NCBI GenBank assembly: GCA_963707275.1
Contig: CAVPPH010000002.1
Coordinates: 372,001 to 436,000 of the forward strand
Direction of reading: 5' to 3'
Length of the DNA stretch: 64,000 bases
Source: JACKBK01 sp963707275
Lineage (GTDB): Bacteria; Chloroflexota; Anaerolineae; JAAEKA01
In this document: one piece after another, positions 1 to 9,307 of the stretch
Layout of the letters: every line of letters begins with the position of its first letter
How positions within the stretch are numbered: the first letter of the stretch is position 1
Translations under genes and position numbers: made by a program
The notes under the pieces: generated by a model
What the model saw: the letters and a program-made list of their open reading frames with translations, nothing else
What the model was told of the DNA's origin: nothing
Databases searched by the model: none

Positions 1-1300
1 GTGACTCGACGCCGCCGACCTTGACGATGGGCAGGAACATCTCGACCTTCCACAGCTCGTGATCCAGCGGCAGCTCGTCCACGACGGTCGGGGCCACAAA
101 GAAGCCCTTGCCATAGTCGCCGTCGGTCAACACCTTGCCACCGGTCAGCACCTTGCCGTCGCGGTGCAGCGCCTCGACGAAGCGCTGATAGTCGCGATAC
201 GCGCCTTTGTTGGCAGCCGGTCCCATGTAGTTTTCCTGGCGGGACGGATCGCCGACGGCCATCTTGTTGGTCAGATCGACCAGCTTCTGCACGAAGGCCT
301 CGCGCACCGGCTCTTCCACGTAAACGCGGCTGCACGCCGAGCACTTCTGGCCGGTGAGGCCGAAGGCCGAGCGCATGACGCCCAGCGCGGCCTTGTCGAG
401 ATCGGCCTTGCGGCTGATGATGGTGGCGTTCTTGCCGCCCATCTCGGCGATGCAGGGTCGCGGATACTGGCCGGCCGCGAAGGTGCGGTAGATGTGCATG
501 CCCACATCGTAGGAGCCGGTGAAGGTGATGCCGTCCACCTCGTTGTTGGTGATCAGCTCCTCGCCGACGGTGCTGCCCGGGCCGGTGACGAAGTTGAAGA
601 CGCCGGCCGGCACGCCTGCGTCGCGGATGCACTCGGTCAGCAGCCAGCCGCTCAGGGGGGTATCTGAAGCGGGCTTGAAGACCACCGTATTGCCGGCCAC
701 CAGCGCGCCGCCGCTGGGGCCGCCCGCCAGCGCGAAGGGGAAGTTGAACGGTGAAATCACCACCCAGACGCCATAGGGCTTGAGGAAATTAGTGTTGTGG
801 TGCTTGGGCGACTCCTGCAACATCGGCCTGACAAAGCCGTTGTTGCGCTCCATCTCGTCGCAGTACCAGCGGATCAGGTCAGCCGTCTCTTCGACATCGC
901 CCAGCGCTTCCAGACGATTCTTGCCGATCTCCAGCGTCACGGCCGCGCCGATATCCATCAGGCGGTCGCTGATCAGATCAGCCGCGCGCCGCATGATGGC
1001 GATGCGTTCCTGCCAGGGAGTCGAGCGCCAGCCGGGTGAAGCCGCACGCGCGGCGGTCAATGCCTCGGCAGCCTGCTCGCGCGTGCCCTTCTGGAACGTA
1101 CCCAGCAGCCAGTCGCCGTTGATGGGGCTGCGATCCTCGAAGGTCTGCTCAGCCCAGCGCTGCTCGCCGTTGATGAACATCGGGTAATTGGTTCCGAACC
1201 CGCCTTTGACGCGCTCGACGGCTTCGTCGAAGGCCTGGTGCAGTTCGGGGTTGGTGGCCGAGAGGGTAGCGTAGGTAATCTTGAATTTCTGTGCAGCCAT
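1..1300 (-). CDS. pruA: 1-pyrroline-5-carboxylate dehydrogenase, cut by the window edge
   Basis: NAD-dependent aldehyde dehydrogenase that oxidises glutamate semialdehyde to glutamate, the last step of proline breakdown. The reading frame is open from the ATG at 1300 to position 1, about 433 codons; the family is about 540 residues, so roughly the last 100 are outside the window. Visible family signatures are the NFPFA cofactor-loop motif, the FTGS turn, the general-base region EMGGKN and the catalytic cysteine region GQKCSAC. The ATG at 1300 has an AAAGGAG ribosome site about 8 bases upstream on the minus strand. The long N-terminal extension before the core fold is typical of the P5C dehydrogenase branch. 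The class III aminotransferase gene lies behind it on the same strand, so both may act in amino-acid nitrogen release. Confidence 0.9.
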   Translation of the reverse strand, partial: MAAQKFKITYATLSATNPELHQAFDEAVERVKGGFGTNYPMFINGEQRWAEQTFEDRSPINGDWLLGTFQKGTREQAAEALTAARAASPGWRSTPWQERIAIMRRAADLISDRLMDIGAAVTLEIGKNRLEALGDVEETADLIRWYCDEMERNNGFVRPMLQESPKHHNTNFLKPYGVWVVISPFNFPFALAGGPSGGALVAGNTVVFKPASDTPLSGWLLTECIRDAGVPAGVFNFVTGPGSTVGEELITNNEVDGITFTGSYDVGMHIYRTFAAGQYPRPCIAEMGGKNATIISRKADLDKAALGVMRSAFGLTGQKCSACSRVYVEEPVREAFVQKLVDLTNKMAVGDPSRQENYMGPAANKGAYRDYQRFVEALHRDGKVLTGGKVLTDGDYGKGFFVAPTVVDELPLDHELWKVEMFLPIVKVGGVES

Positions 1301-1319
1301 TGTGTTTCTCCTTTGAAGT

Positions 1320-1480
1320 TGATGCGTGATGCGTGATCTATTGGGTAGCAGGTGAAGCAGGTAGTTTTTACACGGTATCGGTTGTACGAAGGCGTTATGC
1401 GTGAAACGTGAAACGTAATGCGTGATTAGCAGCAGAGGCTGTTCCGGGATACGCATTACGTATTACGCATTACGCACCAG
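1320..1480. repeat. GCGTGAAACGT/ATTACGTATTACGC low-complexity repeat
   Basis: The gap between the dehydrogenase and the aminotransferase is filled by short permutations of GCGTGATGCGTGAT, GCGTGAAACGTGAAACGTAATGCG and, at about 1451-1477, ACGCATTACGTATTACGCAT. The last part can pair with the copy at about 1398-1425. Related strings recur at 42973-43010 and 44473-44597. No gene is seen here. Function unknown; a mobile palindromic repeat family or a transcript-end structure are both possible. Confidence 0.7.
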
Positions 1481-1483
1481 ATG

Positions 1484-2818
1484 TCAGCCAACGCCCGCCG
1501 GAACACGACAGTCTTCGTCGGTAATGACCAACAGCTCGTCCAGCAGATCCAGCGCCCAGGCCAGATCGGTTTCCCCGATGTTCAGCGGCGGGCAGAGGAT
1601 CAGCAGGTTGCCGCGGACGCCGAAGACCGCGCCTCGGCGCTTGGCTTCTTTGGCCAGTTGACGCAGGCTGGCTGGCACCTGCGGCCAGATCGCCGACGGC
1701 TCGCGCGTTTTCTGGTCGGCCACCAACTCCAGCGCGGCAAACAGCCCGATGTCGCGCACGTCGCCAACGCTGGGATGGCGTGCGGCTATCTCGCGCAGGC
1801 GGTGGAACATCCACTCACCTAGCGTGCGGCTGCGCTCCACCAGCCCTTCATCCTCGTACGCGTTGATGGCAGCCACACCTGCCGCGCAGCAGAGCGTGTG
1901 CCCGGCATAGGTCAGGCCGGTGGGCAACGGGTTCTCATCGAAGTAGCCGGCGCAGCGGGCATTGAGCGCCACCGCCCCCAGCGGCAGATGCGCTGCGGTC
2001 AGCCCCTTGGCCAGCAACATCATGTCGGGCGCGGCGTCAGGCCAGTGCTGCCAGGCGAACCACTGGCCGGTGCGTCCAAAGCCGGACATCACCTCGTCGG
2101 CGATCAACAGCACGCCATAGCGGTCGCATATCTGGCGCAGACGGCGCCAGTAGTCGCCCGGGCCGGCGAACAAGCCGTTGGTGCCCACCACCGGCTCAGC
2201 CACTACCGCGGCGATGGTCTCTGGGCCTTCCCACTCGATCAGGTCGCCGATGTGGTCGGCGCAGCGCAGATTGCACTCGGGATAGGTGTGGCCAAAGGGG
2301 CAGCGATAGCAGTAGGGCGGCAGGGCGCGCACCATATCGGGCACGCTGGCCGTCTTCCAGTTGCGCGAGTCGCCGCTGAGCGCAATCGCGTTGCTGGTCG
2401 CGCCGTGATAGCTGCGAAAGCGGCCGATGATTTTGCGCCGGTCGGTGATCCAGCGCGCCATCTTGATGGCATGTTCGGTAGCCTCGGAGCCGTCCATGGT
2501 GAAGAAGACCTTGCCGCCTGCGAGACCGCTCTTCTCGATGATCAGTCGCGCCAGTTCAGCCCGTGGCGGCGATCCCCAGGCGTTGTGGATGAAACACATC
2601 TCGTCAGCCTGTTGGTGGATGGCAGCCACGATCCCCGGATGCTGATGGCCCAGATGGTTGCATTCCGCCTGCGCAGCCATGTCCAGGTAGCGCTTTCCGT
2701 CGGCGTCCCAGAACCAGGCGCCCTCGCCGCCCACTACGGTTGGGCTGTTCCAGTCGCCCTGCTTTGCCTGCCAGGTGTGCAGGACGTATGTCTTTTCAGC
2801 ATCCACAGTGGTGGACAT
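1484..2818 (-). CDS. class III (aspartate aminotransferase family) aminotransferase
   Basis: PLP-dependent omega-aminotransferase of 444 residues, a normal length. The cofactor-binding Asp is in IADEVMSGFGRTG (D241) and the Schiff-base lysine is K271 in LLAKGLT. The phosphate-binding region GSEATEHAIKMAR is at about 110-122. A cysteine-rich insert near 170-186 (C170, C173, C182, C186) is shared by the taurine/beta-alanine:pyruvate-like branch. The exact amino donor cannot be read from sequence; beta-alanine, taurine or a diamine product are reasonable. It sits on the same strand upstream of the P5C dehydrogenase, 184 bases away. Confidence 0.85.
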   Translation of the reverse strand: MSTTVDAEKTYVLHTWQAKQGDWNSPTVVGGEGAWFWDADGKRYLDMAAQAECNHLGHQHPGIVAAIHQQADEMCFIHNAWGSPPRAELARLIIEKSGLAGGKVFFTMDGSEATEHAIKMARWITDRRKIIGRFRSYHGATSNAIALSGDSRNWKTASVPDMVRALPPYCYRCPFGHTYPECNLRCADHIGDLIEWEGPETIAAVVAEPVVGTNGLFAGPGDYWRRLRQICDRYGVLLIADEVMSGFGRTGQWFAWQHWPDAAPDMMLLAKGLTAAHLPLGAVALNARCAGYFDENPLPTGLTYAGHTLCCAAGVAAINAYEDEGLVERSRTLGEWMFHRLREIAARHPSVGDVRDIGLFAALELVADQKTREPSAIWPQVPASLRQLAKEAKRRGAVFGVRGNLLILCPPLNIGETDLAWALDLLDELLVITDEDCRVPAGVG

Positions 2819-2850
2819 GGTGGTCTGACCTTCTCACGTAAAAATAGTCC

Positions 2851-2964
2851 GTCATCGTCACACCTGCCCTGGCGGGCGGCGCCCGGGTTGCGAGCCGTCT
2901 GCGGCGAAGCAATCTCTCAGCTTTATCAGAGAGACTGCTTCGGCGGCCGCCGCCTCGCAGTGAC
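2851..2964. repeat. palindromic GTCATxG...GCGAAGCAATCTC...CGCAGTGAC element
   Basis: About 114 bases whose ends are inverted copies (GTCATCG at the left, CGCAGTGAC at the right) and whose middle has AAGCAATCTCTC facing GAGAGACTGCTTCG. The same family occurs at 33716-33796. It resembles the widespread GTCATTGCGAGxxGCGAAGCAATCTC palindromic elements of several bacterial phyla. It occupies the gap between the aminotransferase and rhamnulokinase genes. Confidence 0.65.
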
Positions 2965-3135
2965 GTTTTCATCCATGGTTGTGCGAACAGTGCACGGTCA
3001 TCTTAAAAGAAAAGCACCGACCCAGGACAAGGACAGGCCGATGCGGCTTGTCTCGACTTCGTTGTACAAGACACGGGCATTGTACGATTGCTGCATAGTC
3101 CTGTCAATTTCAGAGGGTTCCTGCCGATTGCGTCA

Positions 3136-3222
3136 GACTTCGGAAGTCGCCGATTATCTGAGTCGACCAGCCCAAGCCGGTACGGCCAAACTCAGTTTGT
3201 TGACCCGGCGACTTCCGAAGTC
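3136..3222. repeat. inverted-repeat element with GACTTCGGAAGTCGCC ends
   Basis: A 16-base sequence at 3136-3151 is repeated in perfect inverse orientation at 3207-3222, enclosing about 55 bases without a gene. Each end is itself partly palindromic (GACTTCGGAAGTC). This is the shape of a small non-autonomous element or a strong transcript-end cruciform just downstream of the rhamnulokinase stop at 3235. Confidence 0.7.
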
Positions 3223-3234
3223 GCGCGCGCTTCC

Positions 3235-4725
3235 TCATCGCTGGCGTAGCGTGCTGAACCTGCCGAAGGCGTCCTGCCACTGCGCGGCCGCGCTTGCCGC
3301 GGGCGCATAGCTGGACAGCGGGATCGAGCTGGCCACTGCGCGGCGACCGGGAGCAATGCCATCGATGTGGCCGGTGGCGACAGCCTGCACCATGACGTTG
3401 CCCAGCGCGGTGGCTTCCACCGGGCCGGCGACCACCGGCCGCCCGCAGGCGTCAGCGGTGAACTGCGACAACATCCCGTTCTGGCTGCCGCCGCCGACGA
3501 TGCGGATCACCTCCAGCCGGCGCTCCAACAGCGTTTCCAGCGAGTCGATCACCGCCCGCGAGGCCAGCGCCATGCTCTCCATGCAGCAGCGCGCCGCGGC
3601 TCCGACGCTGTCAGGCTCCGGCTGGCCCGTGCGCCGGCAGTAGGACCGGATCGCGGCCGGCATGTCAGACGGGTTGAGGAAGTCGCGGTGATCAGGGTCC
3701 ACCAGGCTGCGGAAAGGAGTCGCCTCACCCGCCAGCCGCAGCAGTTCGTCCCACGAGTAGTCCTGGCCCTCGCGCTGCCACTGGCGGCGGCACTCCTGCA
3801 ACAGCCAGAGGCCCGTGCTGTTTTTCAGCAGGCGAATGTCGCCGGCGACGCCCCCTTCGTTGGTGAAGTTCAGCGCCAGCGCGCGGTCGCTCAGCACCGG
3901 TTCCGCCGTCTCGACGCCGATCAGGCTCCAGGTACCGCTGCTGATGTAGACGCTCTCCGGCCCCAGGTCAGGGATCGCAGCTACCGCGCTGGCCGTATCG
4001 TGGCTGCCGATGGCAATGACCTGCGGCGTGCCGGGCGCGCCGATTTCGCTGGCGACGTCATCGCGCAGGCCGCCCAGCACCGTGCCGGCGTTGACGACCG
4101 GTGGCAGGATACCCGTCGGAATTCCCAGCGTTTGCAGCAGGTCATCGGCCCACGTGCGGCGGCGCGCGTCCAGCATCTGGCTGGTGCTGGCAATGGTGTA
4201 CTCTGCGACTTTGCGGCCTGTCAGCCAGTAATTGAACAGGTCAGGCGTCATCAGCAGCGTCTCGGCCGCGTCGAGCTGCGGATCGCGCGTCTCGACCATG
4301 CTGAGAAGTTGGTAGAGGGTGTTGATCTGCATGAATTGGATGCCGGTCTGGCGGAAGATTGCGGCGCGGCCGGCGCGTTGGAAGGCCAGCTCCATCATGC
4401 CGTCGGTGCGGGCATCGCGGTAATGAAACGGATTGCCCAGCATCTGCCCGGCTTTGTCCAGCAGCGCAAAGTCAACGCCCCACGTGTCCAGCCCGATGCC
4501 GGCCAGCGGCTGGCTGTAGCGCTGACCGTAGCGAGCCAGCCCAATCTTGATCTCGGTCCAGAGCCGCAACGGATCCCAATGCAGGCTGCCCAGAACGTTG
4601 ACCGGACCGTTGGCGAAGCGGTGAAGTTCGTGCAGGTCAAAGCGCTGACCATCCCAGCAGCCGAGCACCACGCGGCCGTTGGAGGCGCCCAGATCGATGG
4701 CGAGAAAGTTTGCGGAGTGTTTCAT
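3235..4725 (-). CDS. rhaB: rhamnulokinase-like FGGY sugar kinase
   Basis: FGGY-family kinase that phosphorylates L-rhamnulose with ATP. From the chosen ATG at 4725 it has 496 residues, the usual length; an upstream ATG at 4794 would add 23 unrelated residues before the conserved FLAIDLGASNGR phosphate-binding start. Further family motifs are the SGTWSLIG loop in the second half and the C-terminal GGGSQN...ADACGRPVVAGP adenosine-binding region. It diverges from the aldo/keto reductase gene, and the spacer holds a promoter with a LacI-type direct repeat. Neighbours suggest deoxy-sugar catabolism. Another FGGY sugar such as fuculose is possible, but the motifs fit RhaB best. Confidence 0.85.
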   Translation of the reverse strand: MKHSANFLAIDLGASNGRVVLGCWDGQRFDLHELHRFANGPVNVLGSLHWDPLRLWTEIKIGLARYGQRYSQPLAGIGLDTWGVDFALLDKAGQMLGNPFHYRDARTDGMMELAFQRAGRAAIFRQTGIQFMQINTLYQLLSMVETRDPQLDAAETLLMTPDLFNYWLTGRKVAEYTIASTSQMLDARRRTWADDLLQTLGIPTGILPPVVNAGTVLGGLRDDVASEIGAPGTPQVIAIGSHDTASAVAAIPDLGPESVYISSGTWSLIGVETAEPVLSDRALALNFTNEGGVAGDIRLLKNSTGLWLLQECRRQWQREGQDYSWDELLRLAGEATPFRSLVDPDHRDFLNPSDMPAAIRSYCRRTGQPEPDSVGAAARCCMESMALASRAVIDSLETLLERRLEVIRIVGGGSQNGMLSQFTADACGRPVVAGPVEATALGNVMVQAVATGHIDGIAPGRRAVASSIPLSSYAPAASAAAQWQDAFGRFSTLRQR

Positions 4726-4860
4726 GTGGGTGTCACCAGAGGGTTTGTGAAATCGGTATCGCGACAGCGGCATTATAGCATCATTTCCAGCCATCGGGTA
4801 TAGCGTCTTGCGCGTGCATCCGCGTCCAGAACAACCATCGCCGCGAATAACGCCGCGGGC

Positions 4861-4920
4861 TTGACAAATGAGCGAAGGTGTTTATCATTTATGTGTAATC
4901 GGTTTCGGTTAATCGGTTTC
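4861..4920 (+). promoter_or_regulatory. promoter plus direct-repeat operator before the aldo/keto reductase
   Basis: TTGACA (4861-4866), a 16-base spacer and TATCAT (4883-4888) form a good sigma-70 promoter reading to the right. Immediately downstream the 10-mer AATCGGTTTC occurs twice, at 4897-4906 and 4911-4920, one copy every 14 bases. The position over the start of transcription suits a repressor, and the LacI-family protein encoded at 7093 is the obvious candidate. A second site with the same 14-base spacing precedes the ABC transporter at 9580. Confidence 0.6.
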
Positions 4921-4944
4921 ATTTTCCTCTGACAGGAGCCTGGC

Positions 4945-5901
4945 ATGATCTATCGAACCTTGGGGAAGACCGGCCTGCGGGTCTCAATCGTTGGCTACGG
5001 CGCATCTCCTCTGGGCGCTGAGTTTGGCAAGATCGACCCGGAAGAGGGACGGCGTGCGGTCCATCACGCCATCGACTGCGGCATCAACTACTTCGATGTG
5101 GCGCCCTACTATGGACGCACACTGGCGGAGACGCGACTGGGCGAGTTCCTGGTGGGCAAACGCCACCAGGTAATCCTGGCCACCAAGGTCGGGCGTTATG
5201 ACGTCGACCAGTTTGACTATTCGACGCGCTGCGTCGTCAGTTCGGTCGACGAAAGCTTGCGACGGCTGCGCACCGACTTCATCGATGTGATCCAGATCCA
5301 CGACATCGAGTACGGTGACCGCGCGCAGATCATCCACGAGACGCTGCCCGCCCTGCGCGCGCTGACAGAGAGCGGCAAGGTACGCTTCGTGGGCATCACC
5401 GGCTACCCGCTGATGCAAATCGCCGACGTGATCTCACAGATCCAGGTGGACACCGTTCTCTCCTACTGCCGCTATGACCTGTTCGACACCACCCTGGACA
5501 GCATGTTAACGCCCGCGGCCAAGCGACATGGTGTTGGCCTGATCAACGCATCGCCGCTGCACATGCGGTTGCTGACCGAGAAGGGCGCGCCCGACTGGCA
5601 TCCTGCGCCCCGCCACGTGGTCGAGGTCGGGCGGCAGGTCGCGGCCTGGTGCCGCCAGGAGGGCGTGGACATCGCCGACCTGGCCATGCAGTTTGCCCTC
5701 GACTACAACGACGTCGCCACGACGCTGGTGGGCATGAGCAAGGTCGCCCACGTGGACAGCAACGTCAAGGCGGTCGGCGTCGCTCCCGATCCGCGGCTGC
5801 TGGCCGAAGTGCGCGCCATGATTCGCCCGGCGGCCGACGTGATCTGGATGGAAGGCCGGGCGGAGAACGACGATCCCGGCGCGGTGCCGAAGCAGTCGTG
5901 A
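4945..5901 (+). CDS. aldo/keto reductase, L-fucose/L-galactose dehydrogenase type
   Basis: NAD(P)-dependent oxidoreductase with the (beta/alpha)8 aldo/keto reductase fold, 318 residues. The catalytic tetrad is visible: Asp51 in YFDVAPYYG, Tyr55/56, Lys81 in ILATKVGRY and His119 in IQIHDIE. The IDVIQIHDIEY stretch and general layout resemble plant L-galactose dehydrogenase and bacterial L-fucose or pyridoxal dehydrogenases. It starts at ATG 4945 with CAGGAG nine bases upstream, stops with TGA, and is followed 51 bases later by an alcohol dehydrogenase on the same strand. With the kinase and sugar transporter around it, oxidation of a deoxy-hexose to its lactone is likely; the exact sugar is inferred. 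Confidence 0.85.
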   Translation: MIYRTLGKTGLRVSIVGYGASPLGAEFGKIDPEEGRRAVHHAIDCGINYFDVAPYYGRTLAETRLGEFLVGKRHQVILATKVGRYDVDQFDYSTRCVVSSVDESLRRLRTDFIDVIQIHDIEYGDRAQIIHETLPALRALTESGKVRFVGITGYPLMQIADVISQIQVDTVLSYCRYDLFDTTLDSMLTPAAKRHGVGLINASPLHMRLLTEKGAPDWHPAPRHVVEVGRQVAAWCRQEGVDIADLAMQFALDYNDVATTLVGMSKVAHVDSNVKAVGVAPDPRLLAEVRAMIRPAADVIWMEGRAENDDPGAVPKQS

Positions 5902-5952
5902 CCGGATGTTGCCACGAATTTCTCGAATTTGGGCACAAGATATGAGGATACA

Positions 5953-6972
5953 ATGAAGGCTGTACGTCTTTCTGCACCGCGCCAAGTGGAGATCGCAGAT
6001 GTTCCCGTTCCCCAGCCGGGGCCGGATCAGGTGCTGGTCGAGGTGCGTTATGTGGGCATGTGCGGCAGTGACCTCAACGCCTACCGCGGCACCTTTCCGT
6101 TGATGCGTTACCCGCGCATTCTCGGCCACGAGGCCAGCGGCATCGTGGTGGCGCGCGGCGCGGCCGTGCCTGACCGCATTGCCGAAGGTGCGCAGGTTAT
6201 GTTTTCGCCTTACTCTGAGTGCGGCATCTGCCCCGCATGCCGCGCGGGGCGGCCAAACTGCTGCCAGTTCAACGAGACCATGGGCCTGCAACGCGACGGC
6301 GCGCTGACGCGGCTGGTGACAATTCCCGTCAGCAAGGTGTTCACAAGCGACATCCTGACCCTGAAAGAACTGGCGCTGACTGAGCCGCTCAGTGTCGGCT
6401 ACCACGCCGCCAACCGCGGCCGCATCAGCGAGGCCGACACAGTGCTGGTCATGGGCTGCGGCGTGGTCGGCATCGGCGTGATCGCGGCCTCGGCGCGCAA
6501 GGGCGCCACCGTCATTGCCAGCGACATCGACGACGGCAAGCTGGCCGACGCGCAGCGCTTCGGCGCGCGCCACACCGTCAACTCAGCACGCGACGATGTG
6601 CTCGACGCCGTCCGCCAGCTCACCGGCGGCGACGGGGTCAGCGTCGCAGTCGAAGCGGTGGGCCTGCCGCAGACCTTCCGGCTGGCTGTTGAGGCCGTCG
6701 CCTTTGCCGGACGGGTGGTCTACGTCGGCTACGCCAAGCAGGATGTCAGCTATGATACCGCGCTGTTTGTGCGCAAGGAGCTGGACATCTGCGGCGCGCG
6801 CAACGCCCTGCGCGTCTTCCCCGCCGTCATCAAGATGCTGGAGGAGCGTGCGCGGCCGTTCCCCGATCTCATCACCCGCGTCTACCCCTTCGCGGAAGCG
6901 GGCGAAGCGCTGCGCGATTGGGATGCCGATCCGGTGCGCTTCACCAAGGTGATGGTGGACGTGGCGGCCTAG
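5953..6972 (+). CDS. zinc-dependent medium-chain alcohol/polyol dehydrogenase
   Basis: MDR-family dehydrogenase of 339 residues. The catalytic zinc ligands are the Cys of MCGSD (about 37) and the His of LGHEASG (about 58). A structural-zinc lobe reads CGICPACRAG...CC. The NAD-binding GCGVVGIGV turn is near 170. The chosen ATG at 5953 follows GAGGATACA and starts the standard MKAVRL N-terminus; an earlier in-frame ATG at 5929 adds eight non-conserved residues. The closest functional analogues are RspB/galactonate, threonine and sorbitol dehydrogenases. It is in one operon with the preceding aldo/keto reductase, so it probably acts on the next sugar-acid or polyol intermediate. Confidence 0.85.
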   Translation: MKAVRLSAPRQVEIADVPVPQPGPDQVLVEVRYVGMCGSDLNAYRGTFPLMRYPRILGHEASGIVVARGAAVPDRIAEGAQVMFSPYSECGICPACRAGRPNCCQFNETMGLQRDGALTRLVTIPVSKVFTSDILTLKELALTEPLSVGYHAANRGRISEADTVLVMGCGVVGIGVIAASARKGATVIASDIDDGKLADAQRFGARHTVNSARDDVLDAVRQLTGGDGVSVAVEAVGLPQTFRLAVEAVAFAGRVVYVGYAKQDVSYDTALFVRKELDICGARNALRVFPAVIKMLEERARPFPDLITRVYPFAEAGEALRDWDADPVRFTKVMVDVAA

Positions 6973-6983
6973 CGCGCTGTTTT

Positions 6984-7018
6984 AGGTGACAGTCACTTTC
7001 CGAAAGTGACTGTCACCT
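6984..7018. repeat. perfect 17-bp inverted repeat with one-base spacer
   Basis: AGGTGACAGTCACTTTC (6984-7000) is followed by one base and then its exact reverse complement (7002-7018). It starts 11 bases after the dehydrogenase stop. It could end transcription as a very stable hairpin, although no T-run follows, or be a member of a palindromic repeat family or a dimeric protein site. Confidence 0.8.
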
Positions 7019-7092
7019 GACGCGCAATCGCGGGCTGGCTCGGTCGGAGACTGGCCAGAGCGCGATATGGCGGATTGAAGGGAGATTGTGAA

Positions 7093-9240
7093 TTGGCAAC
7101 CATCCATGACGTAGCCAAGTTGGCTGGCGTTTCGGCAGTCACGGTTTCGCGGGTGCTGAACAACTCCAACCGGGTCAGCCCGGCGACCCAGGAGCGGGTG
7201 CAGCGCGCCATCGACGAATTGGGTTACGTGCCCAGCGTCGCAGCCCGCAGCCTGCGCTCGCGCCAGACCTTCACGTTGGCGCTGATCGTGCCCGACATCA
7301 ACAACACCTTCTGGACGACGGTCGCGCGCGGGGTCGAGGATGCCGCGCAGGGCAAGGGTTATTCGGTCTTCCTCTGCAACAGCGACGAGAACCCGACCAA
7401 GCAGGCGAGCTATCTCGACGTGGTCATCAGCCAGCAGGTGGATGGCGTCATCATCGCGCCATACGACACCAGCGCCGACAACCTGGACAAGCTGCGCCGG
7501 CGCAACATCCCGGTGGTGATCGTGGACCGCGACATCAACGGCTGGGAGGTGGACACGGTGCGCGGCGACTCGGTGGCCGGCGCGCGTGCGCTGGTCAGGC
7601 ACCTCATCGGGCTGGGGCACCGCCGAATCGCCGTCATCACCGGGCCGGCCAACACGACAACCGCCGCAGACCGGGTTGTCGGCTATCATCTGGCGCTGAG
7701 TGAGGCGGGGATCGCGGTCGATCCAGACCTGATCCGCTTCGGCGAGTTCCGTAGCCGCACCGGCGAGAGCGAGGCCGATGCATTGCTGCGCTTGCCCGCG
7801 CCGCCGACAGCCTTCTTCGCCGCCAACAACACCATCGCGATGGAGTCATCGACGCGGTGGGCCGCCACGGGTTGCGCATTCCACACGATGTCGCGTTGGT
7901 CAGCTTCGACGACCTGCCGCATGCGACGCACCTGTTCCCATTCCTCACCGTCGCCAGCCAGCCGGTCTACGAACTGGGCGTCAACGCAGCGCAGTTATTG
8001 CTGAGTTGCCTGGCGGACGATGGTGACCTGCCGGCGCGCGAGGTTGTGTTGCCAACGCGGCTGGTGGTGCGCCATTCCTGTGGCAGCCGGCTGACCGATC
8101 CGGCCGGCAGCTCCCTCAGCCTGCCCGTCGCTCCCGGCGGACCTGAAACAGTGAGCATTGCGCCGCGTGTCTCGCCAGAAGAGGTGCAGGCCAGCCGGGC
8201 GAGCCTGGGAGCGCTGGGCATGCTGGCCACCCGCCACGTAGCCACGGTTGCAGCGCCGCAGCCCGATGTGGCCCGCCTGCTGGCGACTTTGCAACACAAG
8301 ACCGCCGACCGCGTGCCCTATCTGGAGATGTGGATCGACAGCCCGGCGCTCTACGCGCACGTGCTGGGCAGGCCGGCGCAGCCTGACCGACCCAGCGGCC
8401 GCCCATACACACCAGAGGATCACGTCGAACTGGCTGAAAAGCTGGGGATGGACGCCGTGGTATGTGATCTCTCCTGGTCGGGCAACAAGCGCAACGGCAC
8501 GACGACAGACAGCGAACCTGGTGCAGTCCAACCAGCCGCGCCGCTGCTGGACCAACTGAACTATCTGGATCGTTACCTGCGGGCAGTGCGCGGCAGCGGC
8601 GTAGGCGTCATCGTCCATGTCGACGGGACTGATCGGCGCCAGCGAGGAGCAAGCAGCCGACCTGGCGCAGCTTGTGCGGGTGGACCGCTTGCAGGCCGAA
8701 CGCCAGATGGACGTCCTGCTGCTGCGCCAGTTGCGGCTGCTGCGCGCCATGCTCGACCGCTTTGCTGACGACCTGGCGGCGGTGCTGATCAGCGACAACC
8801 TGAGTGGATCGGACGGACCGCGGCTTGACCTCGGCTTGCTGAAGACCGTGTACGCTGGACGCGCGCAGCAACTGATTGCGCCGGCCCGCGAGCATCGCAA
8901 GCCGGTCGGCATCCACTCGCCCGGCAAGATCGGGACCGTCATGCCGCTGTTGCACGCGGTCGGCTTCGACTTTGTACACCCGGTGGACCCTGCCTGCAAC
9001 GACCTGAACGCGCTGCGCCACACGTGGGCCGGCAAGATGGCGCTGGCCGGCGGTTTCCCGGATGACCTGCTGATGGCGGGACCGGTGGACGCCATCCAGG
9101 CGCAGGCCCGCAGGCTGTGTAAAGAACTGGCTGCGGGCGGCGGCTTCGTGCCCGGCTCGGCGCGCGGCATCCGCCCCGACACCCCGGTACAGCACGTAAT
9201 CGCGCTGGCAGAGGCGGTCCAAACTTATCGCGCCGGTTAG
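7093..9240 (+). CDS. LacI-family regulator fused to a uroporphyrinogen-decarboxylase-like domain (two frameshifts)
   Basis: N-terminal LacI helix-turn-helix (ATIHDVAKLAGVSAVTVSRV) followed by a periplasmic-binding-protein-like sensor domain that ends with the typical TRLVVRHSCG. Instead of a stop, the frame runs through about 70 linker residues into a URO-D/methyltransferase-like domain (LLATLQHKTADRVPYLEMW..., then GIHSPGKIGTVMPLLHAVGFDFVHP...). The frame changes near 7845 and again near 8620; similarity resumes at once each time, so these look like indels. The best start is TTG 7093, with GGAG eight bases upstream. Free-standing URO-D-like proteins are common near sugar-catabolism genes, but I do not know a LacI fusion as a standard architecture. 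Probably represses the operons at 4945 and 9580. Confidence 0.7.
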
Positions 9241-9307
9241 CCACAGGAGTTGTGCTCTGAGGTCGGAGGATGATTTGAAGGGCAGTTGTCAAACAAGAGA
9301 CCTTAAC

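Noticed and set aside
1898..3310. Long plus-strand open frame of 470 codons
   Set aside because: It runs opposite the aminotransferase and through two intergenic repeats. GC-rich third positions keep it open, and it has no family similarity.
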